64,000 nt of DNA from Pseudomonas sp. 31-12 (lineage in GTDB: Bacteria > Pseudomonadota > Gammaproteobacteria > Pseudomonadales > Pseudomonadaceae): contig NZ_CP029482.1 in NCBI RefSeq assembly GCF_003151075.1, forward strand, positions 744,001 through 808,000, written 5' to 3'. Below the pieces are notes generated by a model. That model was not told the origin of the DNA and ran no database searches. It worked only from the letters and a program-made list of their open reading frames with translations. The translations under genes and the position numbers were made by a program. This document shows positions 55,820-64,000 of this stretch, piece after piece (the first letter of the stretch is position 1; the number at the start of each line of letters is the position of its first letter).

Positions 55820-57726
55820 ACCAGGTGGTGACCCATACGGCTCGCATCGAGCTGCTCAGCCCGCGACTGGCGAACCAGATTGCCGCCGGTGAGGTGGTTG
55901 AGCGTCCGGCTTCGGTGATCAAGGAATTGTTGGAGAACAGCCTCGACTCGGGCGCCAAGCGTATTGATGTCGATGTGGAGCAGGGCGGCGTCAAGCTGCT
56001 GCGGGTGCGCGATGACGGCAGCGGCATTTCTGCCGATGACCTGCCGCTGGCCCTGGCGCGACACGCTACCAGCAAGATCCGCAACCTCGAAGACCTTGAA
56101 CAGGTGATGAGCCTCGGGTTTCGTGGTGAAGCCCTCGCCTCGATCAGCTCCGTGGCGCGTCTGACCCTGACGTCCCGCACCAAGGATGCGGATCAGGCCT
56201 GGCAGGTCGAGACCGAAGGCCGGGACATGGCGCCTCGCGTCCAGCCCGCGGCCCATCCGGTCGGCACCTCGGTAGAAGTGCGCGACCTGTTCTTCAACAC
56301 CCCGGCGCGGCGCAAATTCCTCAAGACCGAAAAAACCGAATTCGATCACCTGCAAGAAGTGATCAAGCGTCTGGCGCTGGCACGTTTCGACGTGGCGTTC
56401 CATTTGCGCCACAACGGCAAGACCATCCTCAGCCTGCACGAAGCCCATGACGACGCGGCCCGCGCCCGGCGAGTGGCGGCCATCTGCGGTTCGGGTTTCC
56501 TCGAGCAGGCCATGCCGATCGAAATCGAGCGCAATGGCCTGCACTTGTGGGGATGGGTCGGGTTGCCGACGTTTAACCGTAGCCAGGCGGACTTGCAGTA
56601 TTTCTTTGTGAACGGCCGTGCCGTGCGCGACAAACTGGTGGCCCACGCGGTGCGCCAGGCGTATCGCGACGTGCTGTTCAATGGTCGGCACCCGACGTTC
56701 GTGCTGTTTTTCGAAGTCGATCCGGCCGGTGTCGACGTCAACGTGCACCCGACCAAGCACGAAGTGCGCTTCCGTGACGGGCGCATGGTTCACGACTTCC
56801 TCTACGGCACCTTGCACCGCGCATTGGGCGACGTGCGTCCGGATGATCACCTGGCTGCACCGGTGGCGACGGCGATCGTTCGACCGAGCGGTATCGATGC
56901 GGGCGAGTTCGGTCCGCAAGGTGAAATGCGTCTGGCGGCCAACGCGTTGCTGGAGCAGCCGCAGGCGCAACCTTCGTTCAATACGCCGGCAGGCTCAGGC
57001 GCCGGCGCCGGTTATCAGTATCAATACACGCCGCGTCCTCAGTCCGGCGTACCGGCGGCTGAGGCTCAGGCTGCGTACAAGGAGTTTTTTGCGCCGCTGC
57101 CAGAAGCCAGCGCTGCTGCACTTCCAGCCGGGCAGGACGATATTCCACCACTGGGCTACGCCTTGGCGCAGCTCAAAGGCATCTACATTCTCTCGGAAAA
57201 CGCCCAAGGGCTGGTGCTGGTGGACATGCACGCCGCTCACGAGCGGATCATGTACGAGCGGCTGAAAGTCGCCATGGCCAGCGAAGGCCTGAGCGGCCAA
57301 CCGCTGTTGGTGCCGGAATCGTTGGCGGTGAGCGAGCGCGAAGGCGATTGCGCGGAGGAAAACGTCGCGTGGTTCCAGCGTCTGGGCTTTGAGCTGCAGC
57401 GACTCGGCCCGGAAACCCTGGCGATCCGGCAGATCCCGGCCTTGCTCAAGCAGGCCGAAGCCAATCGATTGGTGAGTGATGTGCTGGCGGACCTGATGGA
57501 ATACGGCACCAGTGACCGCATCCAGGCGCACCTGAACGAATTGCTCGGCACCATGGCCTGCCACGGCGCGATTCGGGCGAACCGGCGTCTGGCGCTGCCG
57601 GAAATGAACGGTCTGCTGCGTGACATGGAAAACACCGAGCGCAGCGGTCAATGCAACCATGGCCGACCGACCTGGACCCAACTGGGCCTGGACGATCTGG
57701 ACAAACTGTTCCTGCGCGGTCGTTGA
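55816..57726 (+). CDS. mutL: DNA mismatch repair protein MutL
   Basis: GHKL ATPase linking MutS to downstream repair, 636 residues. N-terminal motifs: [34 protein letters not shown] and [14 protein letters not shown] variable linker about 340-430 (Gln/Ala/Pro rich) and a C-terminal dimerisation domain with [15 protein letters not shown] follow; the CxHGR-like end is [14 protein letters not shown] overlap with amiB; TGATG with miaA. Confidence 0.96.
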   Translation: MNQVVTHTARIELLSPRLANQIAAGEVVERPASVIKELLENSLDSGAKRIDVDVEQGGVKLLRVRDDGSGISADDLPLALARHATSKIRNLEDLEQVMSLGFRGEALASISSVARLTLTSRTKDADQAWQVETEGRDMAPRVQPAAHPVGTSVEVRDLFFNTPARRKFLKTEKTEFDHLQEVIKRLALARFDVAFHLRHNGKTILSLHEAHDDAARARRVAAICGSGFLEQAMPIEIERNGLHLWGWVGLPTFNRSQADLQYFFVNGRAVRDKLVAHAVRQAYRDVLFNGRHPTFVLFFEVDPAGVDVNVHPTKHEVRFRDGRMVHDFLYGTLHRALGDVRPDDHLAAPVATAIVRPSGIDAGEFGPQGEMRLAANALLEQPQAQPSFNTPAGSGAGAGYQYQYTPRPQSGVPAAEAQAAYKEFFAPLPEASAAALPAGQDDIPPLGYALAQLKGIYILSENAQGLVLVDMHAAHERIMYERLKVAMASEGLSGQPLLVPESLAVSEREGDCAEENVAWFQRLGFELQRLGPETLAIRQIPALLKQAEANRLVSDVLADLMEYGTSDRIQAHLNELLGTMACHGAIRANRRLALPEMNGLLRDMENTERSGQCNHGRPTWTQLGLDDLDKLFLRGR

Positions 57727-58697
57727 TGAGCCAGCTTCCACCTGCGATTTTCCTGATGGGCCCGACCGCAGCGGGCAAGACTGATCTGGCGATCGAGCTG
57801 ACCAAGGTCCTGCCGTGCGAGCTGATCAGTGTCGATTCGGCACTGGTCTATCGCGGCATGGACATCGGCACCGCCAAGCCTTCGAAAGAGATCCTGGCCG
57901 AGTTTCCGCACCGGTTGATCGATATTCTCGACCCGGCGGAGAGCTATTCGGCGGCGGATTTTCGTCGTGATGCACTTGAGGCGATGGCCGAGATCACTTC
58001 TCGGGGCAAAATTCCGCTGCTTGTAGGCGGCACGATGCTCTACTACAAGGCTTTGGTCGAAGGACTGGCGGAAATGCCGGCGGCCGATCCCGAGGTTCGC
58101 GCGCAGATCGAAGAAGAGGCTGCACGCCTTGGCTGGCAAGCCCTGCACGAACAATTGGCGCTCGTTGATCCAGTATCGGCGGCGCGAATTCATCCGAACG
58201 ATCCCCAGCGACTCAGTCGAGCACTGGAAGTTTATCGCGTCAGCGGTCAGAGCATGACCGAGCTGCGACTGAGACAAAGTGCGCAAAGTACTGAAGCAGC
58301 CGCTTCGGGACTGCAACAATTGCCCTATACTGTCGCGAACTTGGCCATTGCTCCGGCAAATCGCCAAGTACTGCACGAGCGAATTAAACAAAGATTCACA
58401 GTTATGTTGGAACAGGGATTCATTGACGAGGTCGTAGCCCTGCGTAAGCGAAGTGACCTGCACTCAGGGTTGCCGTCGATACGTGCGGTAGGCTACCGAC
58501 AAGTCTGGGACTACCTGGATGGCAAGCTGACACAAGCCGAGATGCAGGAGCGTGGAATCATTGCCACGCGCCAATTGGCAAAGCGTCAGTTCACCTGGCT
58601 GCGCAGTTGGGCTGATTTACACTGGCTGGACAGCCTGGATTGCGACAATCTGCCGCGCGCCTTGAAATACCTGGGGACCATCTCCATATTGAGCTGA
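57726..58697 (+). CDS. miaA: tRNA dimethylallyltransferase MiaA
   Basis: Adds the dimethylallyl group to A37 of UNN-reading tRNAs, 323 residues. P-loop [14 protein letters not shown], catalytic Asp in [17 protein letters not shown], and the Zn-like and substrate motifs of the family. ATG 57726 shares bases with the mutL stop (TGATG). hfq follows 94 bp later, the standard arrangement. Changes in miaA affect translation of many genes, and in pseudomonads Hfq-linked genes are co-regulated with it. Confidence 0.96.
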   Translation: MSQLPPAIFLMGPTAAGKTDLAIELTKVLPCELISVDSALVYRGMDIGTAKPSKEILAEFPHRLIDILDPAESYSAADFRRDALEAMAEITSRGKIPLLVGGTMLYYKALVEGLAEMPAADPEVRAQIEEEAARLGWQALHEQLALVDPVSAARIHPNDPQRLSRALEVYRVSGQSMTELRLRQSAQSTEAAASGLQQLPYTVANLAIAPANRQVLHERIKQRFTVMLEQGFIDEVVALRKRSDLHSGLPSIRAVGYRQVWDYLDGKLTQAEMQERGIIATRQLAKRQFTWLRSWADLHWLDSLDCDNLPRALKYLGTISILS

Positions 58698-58791
58698 GTC
58701 CTTGCAATTGCCGTCTATCCTTGGGGGTGTGACGGCCACAAGCCATCTGTTTACCTATTTTTTATATTGAATCCTTAAAGGAGTGCGGCAC

Positions 58792-59052
58792 ATGTCAAAA
58801 GGGCATTCGCTACAAGACCCTTACTTGAATACTTTACGTAAAGAGAAAGTTGGGGTGTCCATCTACCTGGTCAACGGGATCAAACTGCAAGGCACGATCG
58901 AGTCTTTCGACCAGTTCGTTATCCTGCTGAAAAACACCGTCAGCCAGATGGTTTACAAACACGCTATCTCTACAGTGGTGCCGGTTCGTCCAATTCGTCT
59001 GCCTAGCGCAACCGAATCCGAAGCAGGTGACGCTGAGCCAGGTAACGCCTGA
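58792..59052 (+). CDS. hfq: RNA chaperone Hfq
   Basis: Sm-like hexameric RNA chaperone, 86 residues. Sm1 and Sm2 regions: [27 protein letters not shown] (in parts) and [10 protein letters not shown]. The C-terminal tail ([14 protein letters not shown]) is short, as in pseudomonads. AAAGGAG lies 8 bases before ATG 58792 and an AT-rich stretch (TTTTTTATATTG) upstream suggests a promoter. In P. aeruginosa Hfq works with Crc in catabolite repression. Extension to 58783 is not supported. Confidence 0.98.
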   Translation: MSKGHSLQDPYLNTLRKEKVGVSIYLVNGIKLQGTIESFDQFVILLKNTVSQMVYKHAISTVVPVRPIRLPSATESEAGDAEPGNA

Positions 59053-59064
59053 TAGGAGTCTCCT

Positions 59065-60366
59065 TTGTTCTTTGAGCGCCACGGTGGTGGTGAGCGAGTG
59101 ATCCTCGTTCACTTGGATGGACAGGACCCTGAGGCGCGCGAAGATCCGCAGGAGTTTCAGGAATTGGCTAATTCGGCCGGCGCCGAGACCGTTGCGTTTT
59201 TTAACGTGCCGCGTCATCGGCCAACCGCCAAATTCCTGATCGGTAGCGGCAAGGTCGAGGAACTGCGCGACCTGGTCCATGCCGAAAAGGCCGATCTGGT
59301 GATCTTCAATCACATCCTCACGCCCAGTCAGGAACGTAACCTCGAACGTGTTTTCGAGTGTCGCGTGATCGACCGCACCGGTCTGATTCTCGATATTTTC
59401 GCCCAGCGCGCCCGTACCCATGAAGGCAAGCTCCAGGTCGAACTGGCCCAGCTTGACCACATGAGCACCCGGCTGGTTCGTGGCTGGACTCACCTTGAGC
59501 GTCAAGGTGGCGGTATCGGCATGCGTGGCCCGGGTGAAACCCAGCTGGAAACCGACCGCCGCTTGCTGCGGGTTCGCCTGCGACAGATCAAAGGCCGGCT
59601 GGAAAAAGTGCGCAGCCAGCGCGAACAGTCGCGACGTGGCCGTATGCGTGCGGATATCCCTACCGTGTCTTTGGTGGGGTATACCAACGCCGGTAAATCC
59701 ACGCTCTTCAATAACGTGACGAAATCCGACGTTTACGCGGCTGACCAGCTATTTGCCACGCTCGACCCGACCTTGCGCCGTCTGGAACTGGACGACCTGG
59801 GGCCGATTGTCCTGGCGGACACGGTGGGCTTCATTCGCCACTTGCCCCACAAGCTGGTCGAGGCATTTCGGTCTACCCTCGAAGAGTCGAGCAACTCCGA
59901 TCTGTTGTTGCATGTGATTGATGCGGCCGAACCAGATCGGATGTTGCAGATCGAGCAGGTGATGGTGGTGCTGGGCGAGATTGGTGCCCAGGACTTGCCG
60001 ATCCTCGAGGTCTATAACAAACTCGATTTGCTTGAAGGCGTTGAGCCACAAATCCAGCGCGACGAAAACGGCAAGCCTCAACGGGTCTGGCTGTCGGCGC
60101 GTGATGGCAGTGGTCTGGAATTGCTTGAGCAAGCCATTGCCGAGTTGCTGGGCAGTGAGTTGTTTATCGGTACCTTGCGCTTGCCTCAGCGTTTTGCGCG
60201 ACTGCGTGCACAGTTTTTCGAGCTGGGCGCGGTTCAGAAAGAAGAACACGACGAAGAAGGTGTCAGCTTGCTGGCCGTTAGATTGCCTCGCTCAGAGCTC
60301 AATCGACTGGTCAGCCGTGAAGGCGTTGTGCCGACGGAGTTTATCGAGCAACACACTTTGCAATAA
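59065..60366 (+). CDS. hflX: Ribosome-associated GTPase HflX
   Basis: Rescues stalled ribosomes (splitting factor), 433 residues. N-terminal HflX domain (about 1-190), then G domain with G1 VGYTNAGKSTLFN, G2-G3 region DTVGFIRHLPHKLVEAFRSTLEE and G4 NKLD. The start is TTG 59065, with TAGGAG 7 bases before; it is 12 bp after hfq. The Pseudomonas family start MFFERHGGGERVIL is present. Confidence 0.95.
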   Translation: MFFERHGGGERVILVHLDGQDPEAREDPQEFQELANSAGAETVAFFNVPRHRPTAKFLIGSGKVEELRDLVHAEKADLVIFNHILTPSQERNLERVFECRVIDRTGLILDIFAQRARTHEGKLQVELAQLDHMSTRLVRGWTHLERQGGGIGMRGPGETQLETDRRLLRVRLRQIKGRLEKVRSQREQSRRGRMRADIPTVSLVGYTNAGKSTLFNNVTKSDVYAADQLFATLDPTLRRLELDDLGPIVLADTVGFIRHLPHKLVEAFRSTLEESSNSDLLLHVIDAAEPDRMLQIEQVMVVLGEIGAQDLPILEVYNKLDLLEGVEPQIQRDENGKPQRVWLSARDGSGLELLEQAIAELLGSELFIGTLRLPQRFARLRAQFFELGAVQKEEHDEEGVSLLAVRLPRSELNRLVSREGVVPTEFIEQHTLQ

Positions 60367-60462
60367 AAGCCTGAGAAAGCGGTTGTGCCGCGGTGACAGG
60401 CATTCTGTAGCATTGGTCGGCGCGCCGTGGGTGCGTCTTTGCTTTATCAGATGGAGAGCGCT

Positions 60463-61635
60463 ATGGCTTGGAATGAGCCGGGTGGCAACTCGAATAATCA
60501 GGATCCTTGGGGTGGCAAGCGCCGCAATAACGGCGACCGCAAGGGACCACCGGATCTCGACGAGGCCTTCCGAAAGCTGCAGGAAAGCCTGAATGGGTTG
60601 TTCGGTGGTGGTAAGAAACGTGGTGATGACGGTGGTGGATCGGGCAAGAGTGGCGGCTTCGGCGGCCTGCTCGGCATCGGCCTGGTCGTGTTGGCGGCCG
60701 TGTGGCTGTACAGCGCGGTCTATGTAGTCGACGAGCAGGAGCAAGCTGTGGTGCTGCGCTTCGGCAAGTACTACGAAACCGTCGGCCCGGGCCTGAACAT
60801 CTATTTCCCGCCGATCGATCGAAAGTACCTGGAAAACGTCACGCGTGAGCGTGCGTACACCAAGCAGGGTCAAATGCTCACTGAGGACGAGAACATCGTC
60901 GAAGTGCCGCTGACCGTGCAGTACAAGATCAGCAACCTGCAGGACTTCGTGCTGAGCGTCGATCAGCCGGAAATCAGCCTGCAACACGCGACTGAAAGTG
61001 CCTTGCGCCATGTGGTGGGTTCCACCGCGATGGACCAGGTGCTGACCGAAGGTCGTGAATTGATGGCCAGCGAAATCAAGGAGCGTCTGCAACGCTTCAT
61101 GGATACGTATCGCACCGGCATCACCGTCACTCAGGTCAACGTACAGAACGCAGCTGCGCCGCGCGAAGTTCAGGAAGCCTTCGATGACGTGATTCGTGCC
61201 CGTGAAGACGAGCAGCGTTCGCGCAACCAGGCTGAAACCTACGCCAACGGTGTCGTGCCGGAAGCCCGTGGCCAGGCCCAGCGTATCCTTGAAGATGCCA
61301 ATGGTTACCGCGACGAAACGGTATCGCGCGCCAAGGGTGAGGCCGATCGTTTCACCAAGTTGGTGAGCGAGTATCGCAAGGCACCTGAAGTCACCCGCGA
61401 GCGTCTGTATCTGGACACGATGCAGGAAGTTTTCAGCAATACCAGCAAGGTGCTCGTGACCGGCAACAAGAATGGCCAGAGCAATCTGCTGTACTTGCCG
61501 CTGGACAAGATGGTCGAAAGTGGTCGCAGCACCAGCGCTCCGGTGACCGGTGCGGCAGCCACCAGCAATGAAGCGAATGCGCGTGCGGCAGCTGATCTGC
61601 AGCAACAGCCATCTCGTACCAGGGAGAGTCGCTGA
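60463..61635 (+). CDS. hflK: FtsH protease modulator HflK
   Basis: Membrane SPFH protein that with HflC forms a cage around FtsH; 390 residues. The N-terminus is Gly/Asp/Asn rich (NEPGGNSNNQDPWGG), then one helix (GLLGIGLVVLAAVWLYSAVYVV, about 65-88) and the SPFH domain with YFPPIDRKYLENVTRERAYT. C-terminal tail contains an Ala/Gln-rich stretch. ATG 60463 follows GGAGAG; the frame to 60427 is not supported. Overlaps hflC (TGATG). Confidence 0.95.
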   Translation: MAWNEPGGNSNNQDPWGGKRRNNGDRKGPPDLDEAFRKLQESLNGLFGGGKKRGDDGGGSGKSGGFGGLLGIGLVVLAAVWLYSAVYVVDEQEQAVVLRFGKYYETVGPGLNIYFPPIDRKYLENVTRERAYTKQGQMLTEDENIVEVPLTVQYKISNLQDFVLSVDQPEISLQHATESALRHVVGSTAMDQVLTEGRELMASEIKERLQRFMDTYRTGITVTQVNVQNAAAPREVQEAFDDVIRAREDEQRSRNQAETYANGVVPEARGQAQRILEDANGYRDETVSRAKGEADRFTKLVSEYRKAPEVTRERLYLDTMQEVFSNTSKVLVTGNKNGQSNLLYLPLDKMVESGRSTSAPVTGAAATSNEANARAAADLQQQPSRTRESR

Positions 61636-62504
61636 TGAGCAATAAATCGCTGATCGCCCTTATTGTCGGCGTCGTCGTGGCCATCGCTGCCTGGAACTGC
61701 TTCTACATCGTGGCTCAGACCGAGCGTGCGGTGTTGCTGCAGTTCGGTCGCGTGGTTCAGGCCGATGTTCAGCCGGGCCTGCATGTGAAAGTGCCTTACG
61801 TTAACCAGGTGCGCAAGTTCGACGCCCGCCTGATGACACTGGATGCGCCAACACAGCGCTTCCTGACGCTGGAAAAGAAGGCCGTCATGGTCGATGCCTA
61901 CGCCAAGTGGCGCGTGAAAGATGCCGAGCGCTTCTACACCGCGACTTCCGGTCTGAAGCAGATTGCCGATGAGCGTCTTTCCCGTCGTCTGGAATCGGGT
62001 CTACGTGACCAATTCGGTAAGCGCACGCTGCACGAGGTGGTTTCTGGTGAACGTGACGCGTTGATGTCCGATATCACTGCTTCGTTAAACTCGATGGCGG
62101 AAAAAGAGCTGGGCATCGAAGTTGTCGATGTCCGGGTCAAGGCCATCGATCTGCCGAAGGAAGTGAACCGCAGTGTGTTCGAGCGTATGAGCTCCGAGCG
62201 TGAGCGTGAAGCTCGCGAGCACCGCGCCAAGGGTAACGAGCTGGCGGAAGGCATCCGTGCCGACGCCGATCGTCAACGCCGCGTGCTGCTGGCTGAAGCC
62301 TATCGTGAATCTGAAGAGGTTCGCGGTGACGGTGATGCCCAGGCTGCTGCGATCTACTCCAAGGCCTACGGCCAGGACCAGGAGTTCTACGGTTTCTACC
62401 GTAGCCTGCGTGCCTACCGAGAAAGCTTCGCGAACAAATCCGACGTCATGGTCCTGGACCCAAGCAGCGACTTCTTCCGTTACCTGGAAAAAGCCAAGCC
62501 TTGA
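61635..62504 (+). CDS. hflC: FtsH protease modulator HflC
   Basis: SPFH partner of HflK, 289 residues. One N-terminal helix (LIALIVGVVVAIAAWNCFYIV) then the SPFH domain (ERAVLLQFGRVVQADVQPGLHVKVPYVNQVRKFDARLM, in parts) and helical C-terminus. Shares bases with the hflK stop (TGATG). Followed by two hairpins and, unusually, no DUF2065 gene before hisZ. Confidence 0.95.
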   Translation: MSNKSLIALIVGVVVAIAAWNCFYIVAQTERAVLLQFGRVVQADVQPGLHVKVPYVNQVRKFDARLMTLDAPTQRFLTLEKKAVMVDAYAKWRVKDAERFYTATSGLKQIADERLSRRLESGLRDQFGKRTLHEVVSGERDALMSDITASLNSMAEKELGIEVVDVRVKAIDLPKEVNRSVFERMSSEREREAREHRAKGNELAEGIRADADRQRRVLLAEAYRESEEVRGDGDAQAAAIYSKAYGQDQEFYGFYRSLRAYRESFANKSDVMVLDPSSDFFRYLEKAKP

Positions 62505-62520
62505 TACTGCGTTGACCTGA

Positions 62521-62561
62521 ATCATCCCCCGCCTGGCGGCTAAAGCCTCGGGCGGGGTGAT
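62521..62561 (+). terminator. Large hairpin after hflC
   Basis: ATCA-CCCCGCC ... GGCGGGG-TGAT, with an inner TGGCGGCTAAAGCCTCG loop. The arms are GC rich, with no T-run; it lies 17 bases after hflC. Confidence 0.6.
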
Positions 62562-62590
62562 CCTTTGGGAAAACGTGTGTATGATGCGGC

Positions 62591-62615
62591 AGCCGGGAAA
62601 TTCCCGGCTTTTTTG
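62591..62615 (+). terminator. Rho-independent terminator before hisZ
   Basis: AGCCGGGAA-TTCCCGGCT followed by TTTTTT, about 205 bases before hisZ. It ends the nnrE-hflC superoperon. Confidence 0.9.
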
Positions 62616-62819
62616 CGTCTGCACGTTTGATTGCTGTTTTTAAGCGGGCGCCCGAGTTGAATGACTCGACAGGTTTTTCGAGGAAAGTGGTTGGCGAAGC
62701 CGGTTTCAGGCTTTTCGCCTCGTTGTTTATGCGCGTGGTTTGCACATGAGCCGATCATTTTCTGCTTCACTCAAGGCTCGCCCAACGGCTGGCCGCCCGG
62801 ATCATAGGGGAATGGCGTA

Positions 62820-64000
62820 ATGGCAACGGTAGACCGCTGGCTGCTGCCAGATGGCATCGAAGAAGTACTGCCACCAGAGGCGGCGCGCATTGAAGTCGCG
62901 CGTCGTCAGGTGTTGGATCTGTTCCAGAGCTGGGGTTACGAGTTTGTCGTGACTCCCCATATCGAGTACCTGGAATCCCTGCTGACCGGCGCGGGCTCGG
63001 ACCTCGATCTGCGTACCTTCAAGGTCATCGACCCGCAATCGGGCCGGCAGATGGGTTTCCGTGCTGACATCACGCCGCAAGTGGCGCGCATTGACGCGCA
63101 CACCCTGCGTCGCGAAGGCCCGAGCCGCCTGTGCTATGCCGGCAGCGTGCTGCATGCCCAGCCACGTGCCTTGTCGTCCTCGCGCAGCCCGATCCAGTTG
63201 GGCGCCGAGTTGTACGGCGATGCCAGCCCGAGCAGCGACGTGGAAGTCATCAGTCTGATGCTGGCCATGCTGCAACTGGCCGATGTGCCGGATGTGCACA
63301 TGGATCTCGGTCATGTCGGCATCTACCGTGGCCTGGCCCGTGCGGCCGGTTTGTCCGGTGAGGTTGAACAACAGTTGTTCGATGCGTTGCAACGCAAGGC
63401 AATCGACGAGGTCATTACCTTGACCGAAGGCTTGCCTGCCGATCTGTCGGGCATGCTGCGAGCGTTGGTCGATTTGTGTGGCGGTCGTGAAGTATTGAGC
63501 GCTGCCCGCGAGCGTCTGGCGAATGCGCCGGCGCCGGTTCTGGCGGCGCTGGACGATTTGCTGGCGATTGCCGAGCGTCTGTCAACGCGTTTCCCGGAAT
63601 TACCGCTTTACTTCGACCTGGGCGAGTTGCGCGGCTACCACTACCACACCGGTGTAGTGTTCGCGGTGTTCGTGCCGGGTGTTGGCCAGTCCATTGCCCA
63701 GGGCGGTCGTTACGACGACATCGGCGCCGACTTCGGTCGCGCTCGTCCGGCAACCGGCTTCTCCACCGATTTGAAAACCCTGGTGACCCTGGGGCGTGCT
63801 GAGATCGAGCTACCGTCTGGCGGTATCTGGATGCCTGACAGTACGGATGCGGCACTCTGGCAGCAGGTTTGCCAGTTGCGCAGTGAGGGTCAGCGTGTTG
63901 TTCAGGCGTTGCCTGGACAACCTTTGGCCGCCGCCCGTGAAGCGGACTGCGACCGGCAATTGATCCAGCAGAACGGGCTTTGGCAAGTATCGCCACTGGC
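62820..64000 (+). CDS. hisZ: ATP phosphoribosyltransferase regulatory subunit HisZ (3' end outside window)
   Basis: Catalytically dead HisRS-like subunit that activates short HisG in histidine synthesis. The frame runs open to the end; about 393 codons are visible, close to full length (~395). Start ATG 62820 ([20 protein letters not shown]) is preceded by AGGGGAATGG. Class II synthetase-like motifs include [11 protein letters not shown] (motif 2 region) and [13 protein letters not shown] in the C-terminal half. Confidence 0.95.
   Translation, partial: MATVDRWLLPDGIEEVLPPEAARIEVARRQVLDLFQSWGYEFVVTPHIEYLESLLTGAGSDLDLRTFKVIDPQSGRQMGFRADITPQVARIDAHTLRREGPSRLCYAGSVLHAQPRALSSSRSPIQLGAELYGDASPSSDVEVISLMLAMLQLADVPDVHMDLGHVGIYRGLARAAGLSGEVEQQLFDALQRKAIDEVITLTEGLPADLSGMLRALVDLCGGREVLSAARERLANAPAPVLAALDDLLAIAERLSTRFPELPLYFDLGELRGYHYHTGVVFAVFVPGVGQSIAQGGRYDDIGADFGRARPATGFSTDLKTLVTLGRAEIELPSGGIWMPDSTDAALWQQVCQLRSEGQRVVQALPGQPLAAAREADCDRQLIQQNGLWQVSPL

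Larger units (their letters stand above)
62505..62819. other. Intergenic gap hflC-hisZ without a gene
   Basis: 315 bp with the two hairpins above; the rest shows no supportable open frame or repeat. The usual DUF2065 (62-aa) gene between hflC and hisZ is absent, and the frames here are short and unlike it. Confidence 0.7.

Noticed and set aside
58725..58745. TGTGACGGCCACA before hfq as a Vfr/CRP site
   Set aside because: The half-sites are too close together (consensus needs TGTGA-N6-TCACA).

Overview
The window is a 64 kb piece of a Pseudomonas chromosome, most likely from the P. fluorescens group. The gene order matches the P. aeruginosa PAO1 run from about PA5002 down to PA4939 almost gene for gene (from memory, not searched). 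The DNA is GC-rich, with many ATGA/TGATG start-stop overlaps, and it is sprinkled with the inverted REP pairs (REPINs) typical of this group. Nearly everything is core genome. No tRNA, rRNA, insertion sequence, prophage or CRISPR array is visible.

Layout. 1-10513: lipopolysaccharide core/O-antigen genes (dnpA-like deacetylase, an unnamed DxD protein, ssg-like and wapR-like glycosyltransferases, an acyltransferase, a WaaL-kinase fusion, msbA, hldE). 10674-16522: a three-gene minus-strand redox operon, an SMR efflux pump with a divergent LysR regulator, and waaA. 16571-21809: tolC, then a TPP riboswitch driving thiC, with cytX downstream. 21778-28041: lipoprotein, nudF, yqiB-like gene, an extra flavoprotein gene, cpdA, a small DUF6124-type gene and yqiA. 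28096-33785: parE, a phytase-like esterase, a retropepsin-like protease and parC. 33962-43573: PqiC-like lipoprotein, a YtjB-family protein divergent from serB, a large protein with a possible degenerate PilZ module, an OAAH-type lectin, psd, rhdA and an HDOD protein. 43740-45623: motAB behind a good FliA promoter. 45624-48796: an accessory island. 48797-64000: rsgA, orn, a TRIC-like protein, queG, then the long superoperon nnrE-tsaE-amiB-mutL-miaA-hfq-hflX-hflK-hflC, and hisZ running off the end.

Two parts deserve attention. First, between motB and rsgA there is a minus-strand operon of a TIR-like protein, a caspase-like protease with an intact His/Cys dyad and a second TIR protein. It looks like an anti-phage system of the Thoeris kind in which TIR signalling drives a caspase. 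Second, two small genes (26978 and 46418) are each preceded by a structured RNA laid out like the phage P1/P7 C4 antisense RNA. In both copies two short segments (a', b') are exactly complementary to two downstream segments (a, b), one of them overlapping the ribosome binding site. The four pairings differ in sequence between the copies but keep the same spacing, and the stems show compensatory changes. Both loci lie just downstream of the same ~300 bp dispersed repeat.

Functionally the window combines envelope building (LPS core, lipid A export, Kdo transfer, phosphatidylserine decarboxylase, TolC), vitamin B1 and histidine synthesis, chromosome decatenation, motility, RNA and tRNA maintenance (orn, queG, tsaE, miaA, hfq) and membrane protease control (HflKC).
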